A stretch of 64,000 nt of DNA, from assembly GCF_028281565.1 (NCBI RefSeq), contig NZ_JANQJQ010000016.1, forward strand, positions 124,001 to 188,000. The letters run 5' to 3'. The translations under genes were made by a program, and so were the position numbers. The DNA comes from Seonamhaeicola sp. Its GTDB lineage: Bacteria; Bacteroidota; Bacteroidia; Flavobacteriales; Flavobacteriaceae. The notes beneath the pieces are model-generated. The model was not told where the DNA came from. It did no database searches and saw only the letters and a program-made list of their open reading frames with translations. Of this stretch, positions 37,624 through 50,900 are shown piece after piece. Every line of letters starts with the position of its first letter. The first letter of the stretch is position 1.

Positions 37624-37651
37624 AAAATCCTGTCTTTTGGCGGGATTTTTT
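37624..37651 (+). terminator. Rho-independent terminator closing the eCIS cluster
   Basis: An 11-bp stem (AAAATCCTGTC with GGCGGGATTTT, including G-T pairs) around a TTTT loop, with a T tract. It lies 44 bp past the AAA+ gene. The gap before it holds a short run of imperfect ATAATGT repeats (37577-37607) with no evident function. Confidence 0.85.
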
Positions 37652-37763
37652 ATGTTTAATGAGAAAAAGTTTTACTTACTCATTATAACATACCATTCAC
37701 TCAATGGTGGTTTTGTTGCTTATTATTTGTGCATAGTTTCGGGGAAACAAATAAATCAAGACC

Positions 37764-38435
37764 ATGAAACAGCAACTTATTTTAAACATTAACATGCCAT
37801 GTTCGGAAAAATTCAATAAATTTGATAAAACTAAACAAGGTGGATTCTGTAACACTTATAAAAAAGAAGTTATAGATTTTAGGAACATGACCGCTACTGA
37901 GCTTATTAAGTTCTTTGAAGATAACCGATCAACTACTTGTGGAATTTTTAAAACATCTCAAATGAAAACGTATTCTCAACCTTCGATACCCCGGAAAAAA
38001 AGGCATTCTAATTATTTAACAGTGTTAGGGTTTGTAGTCCTTTCTTTGTTTGCATTTCAAAATATGGAGGCACAACAAACCAATACACCCACAGAAGTTA
38101 AGACCAGTGAACAAGTAGGTTTGCTAACCGGTACGGTTCTGGATCATGATAACCTGCCGTTACCAAATATGAGTATTGTACTTAAAGGTACTAAAGTAGG
38201 GACCACAACTAATTTTGAGGGTGAATATACCTTTCCTCAAAAACTAAAAGAAGGCGATATTCTGATATTCAGTTCTCTGGGTTATTCGCCAAAGCGTATT
38301 AAAATTGGTAAGGACCAAACCGTTCTTAACGTGGTTATGGAAGCCGAACTGGTGGAGTTAATGGGAGCGGTAGATACAAACAAAGCTTATAAATCCAAAC
38401 GAACCCTTTGGCAGAAAATAAAGGCCATTTTTTAA
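37764..38435 (+). CDS. CarboxypepD_reg-like domain protein
   Basis: A 223-residue protein. The N-terminal 60 residues are a Cys-containing segment (NMPCSEKFNKF, GGFC, TTCG), which in related proteins reads FCxxC; here the second Cys is Tyr (FCNTY). A transmembrane segment follows at about 84-102, then a carboxypeptidase-D regulatory-like beta domain at about 118-195 (LLTGTVLDHDNLPLPNMSIV ... TNFEGEYTF). Such proteins are common in Bacteroidota and usually have no assigned function. Its stop overlaps the transglutaminase gene start (TAATG), so the two form an operon. Confidence 0.75.
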   Translation: MKQQLILNINMPCSEKFNKFDKTKQGGFCNTYKKEVIDFRNMTATELIKFFEDNRSTTCGIFKTSQMKTYSQPSIPRKKRHSNYLTVLGFVVLSLFAFQNMEAQQTNTPTEVKTSEQVGLLTGTVLDHDNLPLPNMSIVLKGTKVGTTTNFEGEYTFPQKLKEGDILIFSSLGYSPKRIKIGKDQTVLNVVMEAELVELMGAVDTNKAYKSKRTLWQKIKAIF

Positions 38436-39457
38436 TGAACAGACTGCTACTGCTGTTAACTTTTTTATGGAGTTTTAAGCCATTTGCACAGACATCGGAT
38501 TTTAAGTCTATTGATTTTGAAAAAGCTGATAGTATTGCCAAACAGTTAAAAGGGGCCTCTTTAAATGATATGCCAATTCTGGTGCATAGGCTCACTTCAA
38601 ACCTCAGTACGGATGTAGAGAAATTCAGGGCCGTTTATACCTGGGTGTGCCTCAATATTGAAAACGATTATGGGAATCATTTACAAAATTTAAAAAAGCG
38701 CAGAAAGTTCCAAAACGATAGCACTGCTCTGGCTAATTGGAATACTGAATTTAAGAAAAGGGCGCTTAAAAAACTTATTAAACATAAGAAGACCATTTGT
38801 ACAGGTTACGCCTATTTGCTTCAGGAATTAGCGTCTTTTGCCGGTCTAAATTGTAAAATGGTTCATGGTTACGGCAGAACGGTAAGTGCTAATGTGGGCG
38901 AACTAAGTATACCCAACCACTCCTGGAATGTGATCCGATTAAACGGGAAATGGTATTTATCGGATCCTACCTGGTCCAGTGGATTTTTTCATTTTGATGA
39001 TGGCAGGTTTGTAGCACAGTATAACGACGGTTATTTTCTGGCAGACCCCGAACTGTTTGTAAAAAGCCATTATCCTTTAGATACCAGGTGGATCTTAATG
39101 GAAACGGATGCCCCAACTATTGATGATTTTTTAACGGGGCCTTTGGTGTATGGCAATACCTTTAAATATAGTATTATGCCTTTGCAGCCGGTTAGCATGA
39201 AAGCTGAAATACCTGTAAACAAAGAGGTTGCGTTTAAGTTTAGAGTGCCGAAAGATCATGAAAAAAGCAAGTTTCGTTTGGTTATGAACAGAGGTTCCAG
39301 TGATATCATAATAAAACCAGAGTCATACAATGAGCAAACCGAAATTTTAGAATTTAGATACGTTTTTAAAAGAGGTTTGTATGATGTTCATTTAAAGGTG
39401 AATGATGATGTGGTTACCACGTATACCGTAAAAGGTGTAAAAAAACAAGTAAAATAA
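38435..39457 (+). CDS. Transglutaminase-like cysteine peptidase family protein
   Basis: A 340-residue secreted or periplasmic protein. I chose the ATG at 38435 because it overlaps the upstream stop (TAATG) and gives a clean signal peptide (MNRLLLLLTFLWSFKPFAQ); an in-frame ATG at 38408 would spoil it. The transglut_core domain covers about 60-185 with Cys122 (TICTGYAYLLQEL), His162 (NHSWNVI) and Asp177 (SDPTW), so the triad is complete. A beta-rich C-terminal region follows. Substrates are unknown; bacterial members often act as peptidases or cross-linkers on envelope proteins. Confidence 0.82.
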   Translation: MNRLLLLLTFLWSFKPFAQTSDFKSIDFEKADSIAKQLKGASLNDMPILVHRLTSNLSTDVEKFRAVYTWVCLNIENDYGNHLQNLKKRRKFQNDSTALANWNTEFKKRALKKLIKHKKTICTGYAYLLQELASFAGLNCKMVHGYGRTVSANVGELSIPNHSWNVIRLNGKWYLSDPTWSSGFFHFDDGRFVAQYNDGYFLADPELFVKSHYPLDTRWILMETDAPTIDDFLTGPLVYGNTFKYSIMPLQPVSMKAEIPVNKEVAFKFRVPKDHEKSKFRLVMNRGSSDIIIKPESYNEQTEILEFRYVFKRGLYDVHLKVNDDVVTTYTVKGVKKQVK

Positions 39458-39509
39458 GTTAATACCGTTAGCTCTATTTATCTCAAACTATTCAGTTTAA
39501 TAGGCATGC

Positions 39510-39676
39510 ACACCCTCCTTAACGAAAGCTTCGCTCTCTAACTTCAATCAAAGGTGTACTTTGATTTCGTTAATTTCAAGGGAGGAATCTCACATGGCAA
39601 AATTGTCCCCTAGAGGATTATCGAAATGAAAATATATTTTCATTGAAGATACCGAGCGTAGCTCTATAGGGGTGTT
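39510..39676. repeat. MITE-like nested palindromic element
   Basis: This gene-free stretch is built of nested inverted repeats. The outer ends are roughly ACACCC (39510-39515) and GGGGTGT (39669-39675). An inner stem AATCAAAG/CTTTGATT (39546-39566) and a perfect 20-bp palindrome (39625-39644) lie inside, and CCCCTAGAG (39607-39615) faces CTCTATAGGGG (39662-39672). No ORF is present. It looks like a small non-autonomous repeat rather than a promoter or terminator. The rest of the 322-bp gap between 39457 and 39780 shows nothing else. Confidence 0.45.
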
Positions 39677-39779
39677 TATAATATGCAAACAGATAAATTT
39701 CCTATAATGTCATGTCTTAATTACTAATTCTTTCAAAAGTTAAAATACTTTTCTTACATTTAAACTGAAAACAAGTTTT

Positions 39780-41318
39780 ATGTTAAAGAAAGTATTTGGG
39801 AGTGCCGTTTTTGGGGTTGAGGCTACCACCATTACCGTAGAAGTAAATATTGATACCGGAATAGGGTATCACCTGGTAGGGCTACCTGATAACGCTATAA
39901 AAGAAAGTAACTATCGCATTGCGGCGGCCCTTCAGAATAACGGTTATAAAATTCCCGGGAAGAAGATTATTATCAATATGTCTCCCGCAGATTTACGTAA
40001 GGAAGGTAGTGCCTACGATCTTACACTGGCTATAGGTATTTTGACAGCTTCCAAACAAATTCAGGCCGAAAATTTAGAGCGCTATTTAATTATGGGTGAA
40101 CTGTCCCTTGACGGCAGTTTACAACCCATAAAAGGGGCCTTGCCCATTGCTATTAAGGCCAGAGAGGAAGGGTTTAAAGGGTTTATTTTGCCAAGCCAGA
40201 ATGCTAAAGAAGCTGCCATTGTAAACGATCTGGAAGTTTATGGTGTTGATAATATCAAACAGGTCATCCATTATTTTGATAAGGGCGAAGCCTTAGAACA
40301 AACCATCGTAGACACTCGAGAGGAGTTTTATAAGAACCTGGAATTTCCGGATCATGATTTCGCTGATGTTAAAGGGCAGGAAGGCATTAAGCGTTGTATG
40401 GAAATAGCAGCAGCCGGAGGCCATAATATTATTTTAATTGGGCCACCAGGAGCTGGAAAGACTATGTTGGCTAAACGTTTACCGAGTATCTTGCCACCAA
40501 TGACTTTACAGGAGGCTTTGGAAACCACTAAAATACATTCAGTGGTTGGCAGGGTCAAAGAACATACCGGACTCATGGCACAACGGCCGTTTCGGAGTCC
40601 GCATCATACCATTTCAGATGTGGCTTTAGTTGGAGGCGGAGCCTATCCGCAACCGGGAGAAATATCCTTATCACATAACGGCGTACTCTTTTTAGATGAG
40701 TTACCAGAGTTTAAACGTGGTGTTTTAGAGGTCATGCGCCAACCGCTGGAGGATAGAGAAGTGACAATTTCAAGAGCCAAGTTTACTGTAACCTATCCAT
40801 CGTCTTTTATGTTAGTGGCCAGTATGAATCCCAGTCCGGGAGGTTATTTTAATGATCCGGATGCCCCTGTAACCTCCAGTCCGGCAGAGATGCAACGCTA
40901 TTTAAGCAAGATATCAGGGCCGTTACTGGATAGGATCGACATTCATATAGAAGTCACACCGGTCCCTTTTGAAAAACTGTCAGAAGATAGAAAAGGGGAG
41001 TCGTCCATAGAAATTCGAAAACGAGTTACGGCTGCCAGGGATATCCAAAGCAAGCGCTTTGAAACTAATGAGAGCGTTCATTACAATGCCCAAATGAGCA
41101 CCAAACAAATCAGGCAATATTGTGTGTTGGATGAAGGCTCCAAACAACTCCTTAAAACCGCTATGGAACGTTTGAACTTGTCTGCCAGGGCCTATGACCG
41201 TATTTTAAAAGTCGCCAGAACCATTGCTGATTTGGAAGGTTCAGAAAACGTAAACGGCTCCCATATAAGTGAAGCCATTCAATACAGGAGTTTGGATAGA
41301 GAAGGGTGGTTGGGGTAA
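39780..41318 (+). CDS. comM: YifB/ComM-family Mg-chelatase-like AAA+ ATPase
   Basis: A 512-residue protein of standard length. The N-terminal Lon-protease-like domain ([18 protein letters not shown]) is followed by an AAA+ module with Walker A GPPGAGKT near residue 221, Walker B in [11 protein letters not shown], and a C-terminal Mg_chelatase_C region ([15 protein letters not shown]). Homologs (ComM) are branch-migration helicases that help integrate acquired DNA during natural transformation. It is monocistronic. Confidence 0.93.
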   Translation: MLKKVFGSAVFGVEATTITVEVNIDTGIGYHLVGLPDNAIKESNYRIAAALQNNGYKIPGKKIIINMSPADLRKEGSAYDLTLAIGILTASKQIQAENLERYLIMGELSLDGSLQPIKGALPIAIKAREEGFKGFILPSQNAKEAAIVNDLEVYGVDNIKQVIHYFDKGEALEQTIVDTREEFYKNLEFPDHDFADVKGQEGIKRCMEIAAAGGHNIILIGPPGAGKTMLAKRLPSILPPMTLQEALETTKIHSVVGRVKEHTGLMAQRPFRSPHHTISDVALVGGGAYPQPGEISLSHNGVLFLDELPEFKRGVLEVMRQPLEDREVTISRAKFTVTYPSSFMLVASMNPSPGGYFNDPDAPVTSSPAEMQRYLSKISGPLLDRIDIHIEVTPVPFEKLSEDRKGESSIEIRKRVTAARDIQSKRFETNESVHYNAQMSTKQIRQYCVLDEGSKQLLKTAMERLNLSARAYDRILKVARTIADLEGSENVNGSHISEAIQYRSLDREGWLG

Positions 41319-41321
41319 TCA

Positions 41322-41365
41322 ATTCCTGCGAAAGCTGGAATCTCTATTTGCTTCGTAGTATAGAG
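41322..41365. repeat. Palindromic intergenic repeat (ATTCCTGC type)
   Basis: ATTCCTGC GAAA GCTGGAAT forms a hairpin with one T-T mismatch and a GAAA loop, followed at once by a CTCTAT/ATAGAG stem. It lies just after comM and could act as a weak terminator. The ATTCCTGC opening recurs at 63575, so it looks like a dispersed family of short palindromes. Confidence 0.5.
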
Positions 41366-41529
41366 GTTTGTATGGATGGTTAAAAATTGAAGCTACCAGT
41401 TGCAAACTGGCTGCAGCGTTAAAAAATTAGAATAGGGATAAATTAAAAGAAATAGTGGTCGAGGTTTGTTTTATCTTTAGACAAGATTTAAAAGTTATTT
41501 TGGACGCTAGGACTTTGTGAGATTGTCAA

Positions 41530-42330
41530 TTAAAAAGGAGCTTCATTATAGGAATTAATAAATTCTTGGTTTAAATAGTTTTTCCAAAAGTGGTCACCTT
41601 TTTTTGTAAAAGCGTGACCACGACGTGCTAGGGTTTTATATATTATATCTTCCATTTCATATTTTTCGATTACATAATCAGGTAAATTAGATTTAGGTAT
41701 TTCTGTCTGAAATAAAACTTTTACACCAATCATTTTAAAAAAATCAAATAATTTTGAATTAGAGAAAAATTTATAGGCATTATCTAATTCTTCTATTTCA
41801 TCTGGGCCAAAAGACTTTGCTTTTAAATTATTGTAGTCATTTTTTAGCTTAGAAATTTCTTCATTTTTTGTATTTACCTTAGTTAGTAAATCATCATTAT
41901 CGAGCTGTAGACTATTAATTTTGTCATTAAGCTCTGAAGTTTCTTTAAAATCAGCTTTTATATTTTCAAGTTTTAAACTTTCTCTAGTAGTAGCCTGTTT
42001 ATTTCTAATAGTTAATAATTCTTCATCAAGTTTATTAGATAATCTTCCTGATTTAGCCTTAATATACAATTCTTCTAACCCCCACATCATATAGGGTAAT
42101 ATAACTATATATAAAATGGCAAATACAAACGGAAAACCTAAATTATCCCATATATTGATATACTTACATTCTATCGTACTTATTCTGTCTGACATTATAT
42201 CATCTGAAAAAATTAAATATAGTATGGGTTTCCAGTTGAATACTAGCCATGCAAAAATAAATGAACCTAAAAAGGGATTCTTTATTCTTTCTTTGCTTAC
42301 TTCTAATAATGAATTTAAAAATTCTTTCAT
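41530..42330 (-). CDS. Two-TM, coiled-coil membrane protein of unknown function
   Basis: A 266-residue protein. Two transmembrane segments (about 22-41 and 64-84) follow the conserved-looking opening SKERIKNPFLGSFIFAW. A long coiled coil runs over about 95-170 (LEELYIK ... NDLLTKVNTKNEEISKLKNDY in heptad pattern). The C-terminal 85 residues form a small alpha/beta domain that could be winged-helix-like. I recognise no named family. It is AT-rich, isolated, and lies in an accessory patch between comM and a transposase remnant, the kind of place where defence genes occur; that is only context. Four phased repeats lie 94-165 bp upstream of its start. Confidence 0.6.
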   Translation of the reverse strand: MKEFLNSLLEVSKERIKNPFLGSFIFAWLVFNWKPILYLIFSDDIMSDRISTIECKYINIWDNLGFPFVFAILYIVILPYMMWGLEELYIKAKSGRLSNKLDEELLTIRNKQATTRESLKLENIKADFKETSELNDKINSLQLDNDDLLTKVNTKNEEISKLKNDYNNLKAKSFGPDEIEELDNAYKFFSNSKLFDFFKMIGVKVLFQTEIPKSNLPDYVIEKYEMEDIIYKTLARRGHAFTKKGDHFWKNYLNQEFINSYNEAPF

Positions 42331-42423
42331 TTTAATAATATTAATATTACAAATTTAAATGCAAATTCAATAAAATATAGGAAAGTTGGAAAGAGTTATT
42401 AACCAAATAATCATTTGTTTAAC

Positions 42424-42495
42424 ACAAAAGTGTACATGCTATAAACAGAAGTGTTTATTATGGCACAAATGTGTTTTATCTCCACACAAAAGTGT
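42424..42495. repeat. Four phased ACAAAAGTGT-type direct repeats
   Basis: Near-identical 10-mers stand at 42424 (ACAAAAGTGT), 42445 (ACAGAAGTGT), 42465 (ACAAATGTGT) and 42486 (ACAAAAGTGT). The start-to-start distances are 21, 20 and 21 bp, two helical turns each, so all copies face one side of the DNA. Each is itself a loose inverted repeat (ACA..TGT). They lie upstream of the gene on the minus strand and beside the transposase element. They look like cooperative protein-binding sites. The rest of the 323-bp gap from 42331 to 42653 contains only the left REP hairpin. Confidence 0.55.
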
Positions 42496-42538
42496 CATAA
42501 AAAATTAGCTCAAATTTTGCTACAAATTTTTTTCTCTT

Positions 42539-42564
42539 GCTAGCGCTCGTTTGTAACGAGTGCT
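42539..42564. repeat. Left REP-like hairpin, inverted-repeat end of the transposase element
   Basis: A 26-bp sequence that is a hairpin in itself (core CTCGTT-TGT-AACGAG, extended by TAGC/GCTA). Its exact reverse complement stands at 43217-43242, on the far side of the transposase remnant. Confidence 0.8.
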
Positions 42565-42653
42565 AACTATGAATCTTATAAAAGAAAAGCCATGTTATTT
42601 TAAGCCATAGCTTACTTCAACTCTGTTCAGTACAAGTTTTGTATTTTAGAACA

Positions 42654-43210
42654 ATGAGTAGAAAATATAAGTTTCATAACAAAAGTGGCTTATACTTTGT
42701 AAGTTTTGCAGTAGTAAACTGGATAGACGTTTTTACAAGACAAGTATATTTTAATGTATTGGTAAACAGTGTAAATTATTGTAGAACTGAAAAGGTATGG
42801 AGCTATATGCATATTGTTTTATGCCTAGTCATGTACATTTTATCTTTAGGTCTAGTAATGAGCAACCAATGGAACTATTACGGGATTTTAAGAAGTATAC
42901 AGCTAAAAAAGTTATAGAAGCTATTAAAAATAATCCGCAAGAAAGTAGAAAAGAGTGGTTATTATGGGTGTTTCAACAAGCAGGTAAAAAGCAAGGAAAT
43001 ATTTCAAAATATCAGTTTTGGCAACATCATAATAAACCTATTGAACTTTGGAGTGAAAAAGTTATAAAACAAAAAATTAATTATATCCACAATAATCCTG
43101 TTGAAAGTGGTTTTGTAACTAAACCTATCGACTGGAAATACTCAAGTGCCAGAAATTTTCAAGAAGATAATACCATTTTAGAAATAGATGATACAGGTTT
43201 TTTAGGGTGA
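42654..43210 (+). pseudogene. Frameshifted REP-associated (Y1, IS200-like) transposase
   Basis: The coding region starts at ATG 42654 (MSRKYKFHNKSGLYFVSFAVV) and runs to about 42795 in one frame, then continues to 43210 in the -1 frame starting MELYAYCFMPSHVHFIF. Joined, the two give a typical RAYT-type Y1 transposase of about 185 aa, with HUH motif HVH and catalytic Tyr in KINYIHNNPVESGFV. The switch lies at GAAAAGG near 42790. A one-base deletion is the simplest reading; programmed slippage on A-AAG is possible but not usual for this family. Exact inverted REP hairpins flank it on both sides. Confidence 0.8.
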
Positions 43211-43216
43211 TCAAAC

Positions 43217-43242
43217 AGCACTCGTTACAAACGAGCGCTAGC
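43217..43242. repeat. Right REP-like hairpin, inverted copy of the left one
   Basis: The exact 26-bp reverse complement of 42539-42564, beginning 6 bp after the transposase stop. The pair defines an element of about 704 bp (42539-43242). Confidence 0.8.
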
Positions 43243-43262
43243 CAATCTATAATTTAAATAAA

Positions 43263-43289
43263 AGGGTGGTTTTCACTGAAAACCACCCT
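43263..43289 (-). terminator. Terminator of the beta-galactosidase gene
   Basis: A perfect 13-bp inverted repeat (AGGGTGGTTTTCA / TGAAAACCACCCT, one base between) followed on the minus strand by TTTATTTAAA. It lies 26 bp past the lacZ stop codon. Confidence 0.85.
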
Positions 43290-43315
43290 CATAAAACAAC
43301 GTATTAAATATTTTT

Positions 43316-46591
<3,276 letters not shown>

Positions 46592-46624
46592 CTATAGTGA
46601 TTATTGTTTAGTTGTAGCTCAACA

Positions 46625-46632
46625 CAAATATA
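46625..46632 (-). promoter_or_regulatory. Candidate -7 box for lacZ
   Basis: On the minus strand this reads TATATTTG, a match to TAnnTTTG, 48 bp before the lacZ start. No clear -33 TTG is seen at the expected distance. Confidence 0.35.
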
Positions 46633-46767
46633 TTTATTAATATTATGGAGAAATAATTTATGTATGCCACATATCGTCAAAAATGGGTAAGTATTGTTCA
46701 AAAACAACTTTTCTAGGGGTTTTGACTTTTTAGGACGTCATAAACAAGTAAAATAAATTGTAAAAGC

Positions 46768-47889
46768 ATGAATAAAATTATCGTTCCTTTTCTGATCTTA
46801 TTTCTTATAAGTTGTAATACTTCAAAAAAAGAAGAAAATAAAACAGAGGTGCAACCTGCGGTGGAGACAATCATGGCACCCGTTCCAAAACTGGATCTGG
46901 AACAGGCCAATAAACTGGCGGAATTGCCACTACATTGTATGAACATTGAATATCCTAACAGGTTGTCACAAACTTTAGGAGGCGATAAGGACCTGTTACC
47001 ACCAAGAACATTGCATCCGGCGTTTTACGGATGTTTCGATTGGCATTCGGCGGTTCACGGGCATTGGAGTTTAGTAAGTTTATTGAAACAGTTCCCTGAC
47101 CTGGATAAAACAGAAGAAATAAAAGAACGTTTGCTTAAGAATATATCGAAAGAAAATATTGAAGCTGAGGTCACCTATTTTCATGGCAAGCATAACAAAT
47201 CTTATGAACGGACTTATGGCTGGACCTGGCTTTTAAAACTGGCTGAAGAGTTGCATACCTGGGATGACGACACCGCCAGGGTTTTAGAAAGTAATTTACA
47301 ACCATTGACGGATTTAATTGCTGAAAAGTATATCGAATATTTGCCGAAACTTAATTACGCTCTTAGGGTAGGTACGCATACCAATACGGCTTTTGGGTTA
47401 TCGTTTGCTTATGATTATGCTGAAACTACCGGTCATGAAGCCCTTAAGAAAGCCATTAAGGATAGGGCGTTATATTTCTTTTTGAATGATGAAAATTGCC
47501 CGATGTCCTGGGAGCCCAGCGGGAGTGATTTTTTGTCACCATGCCTGGAAGAAGCAGCCTTAATGAAACGTTTGTTGTCGCAAGCAGAATTTAAAACCTG
47601 GTTAGAGGCGTTTCTACCCCAATTAAAAGACAAGAATTACAGTTTGGAGCCGGGTATTGTTTCCGATAGAACGGATGGGCATTTGGTACATTTAGATGGC
47701 GTAAACTTTTCCAGGGCCTGGAATTTATATGAAATTACCAAAGGCATGCCAGAATATAAGCATTTACAGAACGTAGCCAACCAACATATTAATTATTCGT
47801 TGCCAAGCATTTTTGATGATGATTATATGGGTGGACATTGGCTGGGTAGTTTTGCTATTTACGCGTTAAATATGGTTGGTCATGATTAG
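46768..47889 (+). CDS. DUF2891-family lipoprotein
   Basis: A 373-residue protein with a lipoprotein signal (IIVPFLILFLISC, Cys17 as lipidation site). The body matches DUF2891: PPRTLHPAFYGCFDWHSAVHGHW near residue 78-100, YGWTWLLKLAEEL, and HTNTAFGLSFAYDYA. The (alpha/alpha)6-type helical make-up and conserved Trp, His, Asp and Glu suggest a glycosidase- or epimerase-like fold, but no activity is established. It is divergent from lacZ across a 191-bp gap. Confidence 0.85.
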   Translation: MNKIIVPFLILFLISCNTSKKEENKTEVQPAVETIMAPVPKLDLEQANKLAELPLHCMNIEYPNRLSQTLGGDKDLLPPRTLHPAFYGCFDWHSAVHGHWSLVSLLKQFPDLDKTEEIKERLLKNISKENIEAEVTYFHGKHNKSYERTYGWTWLLKLAEELHTWDDDTARVLESNLQPLTDLIAEKYIEYLPKLNYALRVGTHTNTAFGLSFAYDYAETTGHEALKKAIKDRALYFFLNDENCPMSWEPSGSDFLSPCLEEAALMKRLLSQAEFKTWLEAFLPQLKDKNYSLEPGIVSDRTDGHLVHLDGVNFSRAWNLYEITKGMPEYKHLQNVANQHINYSLPSIFDDDYMGGHWLGSFAIYALNMVGHD

Positions 47890-47987
47890 CACTTTTTTAA
47901 TTATTTTATTGTGTTAAATTATAATTAATTATTAGTCTTTTGCATTTAATTAATCTTAATTTTAGGCTTTTAAATAATAAATCAACC

Positions 47988-50900
47988 ATGAATATGAAAT
48001 TTCATTTAAGATTACTAAGTGCATGTGCTTTATTGTTTGCTGTAAAAGCCGTGGCTCAAGCCCCTATAATTAATATGCCTTCCATTAGTCCTGACGGACA
48101 AACCATAGCATTTAATTTTCAAGGTGATATTTGGACGTCTGATATTAACGGAAATAATGCCAGGCGTTTAACGGTGCATGAAGCCTATGATACCAAACCC
48201 ATTTGGAGTGCTGACGGGAAAACCATTGCTTTTCAAAGTGATCGATATAGCAATAATGACATTTATATAATACCGGCTTCGGGAGGGGCCTCAAAACGGT
48301 TAACACATCATTCTGCAACTGATGTTATTACAGATTATACCAAAGATGGTCATATTATATTTTCAACCAGAAGGAATTTTATCCAGGTAGAACGTTCAGG
48401 GGAAACACATATCATTAATGAAAAAGGCGGAACACCTTACAGGTATATGAGTGCCACAGGCTTTGATGCTAAACTATCACCGGATGGAAAGCACATTGTT
48501 TTTACACGAGGCACTTGTCGTTTAGAACGTGAAGCCTATCACGGGCCCGCCAACAGGGATATTTGGTTATATACTATTGAAAACGATCAGTATACACAGC
48601 TTACTACCTATCAGGGAAATGATTTTTATCCACATTGGGGAGGTAACAATATCATTTATTTTCAGTCTTCCAGAAGTGGAAAATATAATGTGCATAAACT
48701 TGAGATCAATGATTCGGGAGTAAAGACAGGAAGTGTATCTCAGATAAGTAATTTTAAAGATATGGGTCTGTTTTCGTTTCATTTGAGTAAAAACGGAAAA
48801 GATCTGATTATGACAAAGGGCGACCAGGTCTTTACATTGAATACGGCCACAAATGCCCAAAAAGAAATTAAAATTAATATCGCTTCAGATTACAGGTTTG
48901 ATCCTGTTTCCCATAAAACCTATTCAAGTGATGTTAGTAATGTAGCCATATCTCCTAATGGAAAGTACAGCGCCCTTGAGATCAGAGGAGAGATTTTCTT
49001 AAGAGCCACCGATAAAGATAAAAAGCGCACGGTTAATGTGTCCGGATCACCATACAGGGATAGAGGCGCCACCTGGTTAAACGACAGTACGCTTGTTTTT
49101 ATTTCTGACAGGGATGGGCAAAAGGACATTTATTTAGTGACATCAAATGATGAAAATCAATCGGATCTCTTCAAAACCTTAAAACACAAAGTTGAACGGA
49201 TAACAAAAACAACCGAAGAGGAAAGCAATTTAACTTTATCACCCGATGGGAAGCAGATAGCTTTTAACAGAGGCAGAGGGAAGCTCATAGTTGCCGGTAT
49301 AAGCAGTAAAGGGAAATTGTCTGATGAAACGGTTTTATTAGATGGTTGGGCAACGCCAGGTGAAGTTGCGTGGTCACCGGATTCTAAATGGTTGGCATAT
49401 AGTGTAACCAATCTGGATTTTAACAGAGAAATATTTATTCACAAAGTGGATAATTCAAGAAAACCGGTCAACATTTCCATGCATCCTAAACAAGACAGAA
49501 ATCCCGTTTGGAGCCCGGATGGAAAAAAACTGATGTTTTCATCAAACCGTAATAACAGTGATTATGATGTTTGGTTTACCTGGTTAACTAAAGCCGATTG
49601 GGAAAAAACTACCCAGGATTGGGAAGAAGAAGATACCGATGATAAAAAAGACTCTAAAGACAAAAATGGTTCCGATAAAAAGGATAAAGAGGCTAAAAAG
49701 GATAAAGTAAAACCTGTGGTCATTGACTTTCAGGATATTCATGAACGCCAGGTGCAGGTTACGTCATTTGTTGGCGGTGAGTTTGGCAGGTTGTTTTCAA
49801 AGGATAGCAAAACCATCTATTATACTACGGGAAATGGCAGCAGAGGTAATGCCGAAGTGGAATCTGATCTCTTTAAAATCAAATGGAACGGAAAAGATAA
49901 AAAAGCCATTACAACCAAAAATAGCAGGCCATCCAATTTTGCAACCGATAAAAAGCTGACAAAGATCTATTATACCAAACGCGGTAGTTTGTCAAGTATC
50001 AATATGTCTAATGATAAGTCTGAAAGCCTTCCGTTTTCAGCTAAGCTGGATATAGATTATGACAGTGAATCCAAACAAATATTTAATGAAGCCTGGAAGG
50101 CGATAAACGATGGGTTTTATGACCCGAATTTCCATGGTCAAAACTGGAACAGTTTAAGAAAACAATATGAGCCTTTAGCATTGGGTGCTTCTACAAGAAC
50201 TGATTTTCAAACTATGTTTAACAGGATGTTGGGGCAAATCAATGCCAGTCATATGGGGCTCTATAATGTAGAGACCAGAGACAATACGCAGCGCGAGTCG
50301 ACAGGTTTATTGGGCGTTGAGGTAACTCCTAATTCTAACGGAAGTCTTAAGGTGGTATCTATTGTTCCGGATATGCCCGGAGACAGAAGTTCCAGTAAGC
50401 TTTTTGTAGGAGATGTGATTACCGCTGTTAATGGAACAAAGCTTACTAAGAATTTAAATGCATATAGTTTGTTGCAAGGGACTTCCAATGAAAAAATATA
50501 CCTTGGCGTTGAAAGAAACGGGGTATCCAAAGAAATTGTGATCAGGCCCAAGAGCAGCAACCGGACAGAAAACTATAAGGCCTGGGTCAGGCAACGCAAA
50601 CAATTAACCGATAAGTATTCTAACGGAAGATTAGGCTATATCCATATCCAGGGCATGAACTGGACCAGTTTTGAGCGTTTTGAACGTGAATTAATGGCTG
50701 CGGGCCATGGCAAGGAAGGTATTGTGATCGATGTTCGCTTTAATGGTGGCGGATGGACTACCGATTACCTGATGGCTGTATTAAATGTCAGGCAACATGC
50801 CTATACCGTACCGCGCGGTGCCGCAAAAAACCTGGAGGCTGAACACAAAAAATTTATCAATCATTATCCGTTTAGTGAGCGATTACCATTGGCGTCCTGG

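Noticed and set aside
42785-42800. Programmed -1 frameshift in the transposase
   Set aside because: Only a weak A-AAG slippery site is present with no obvious stimulatory hairpin, and Y1 RAYT genes are normally read in one frame; a deletion is simpler.
42639-42917. A 92-residue intact small protein at the start of the transposase region
   Set aside because: Its first half is the transposase N-terminus, and its second half is out-of-frame translation of the transposase core, so it is the product of the frameshift.
47940-47987. Extended N-terminus for the tricorn-like protease from a TTG
   Set aside because: It would put 16 residues before a normal signal peptide; ATG 47988 fits better.
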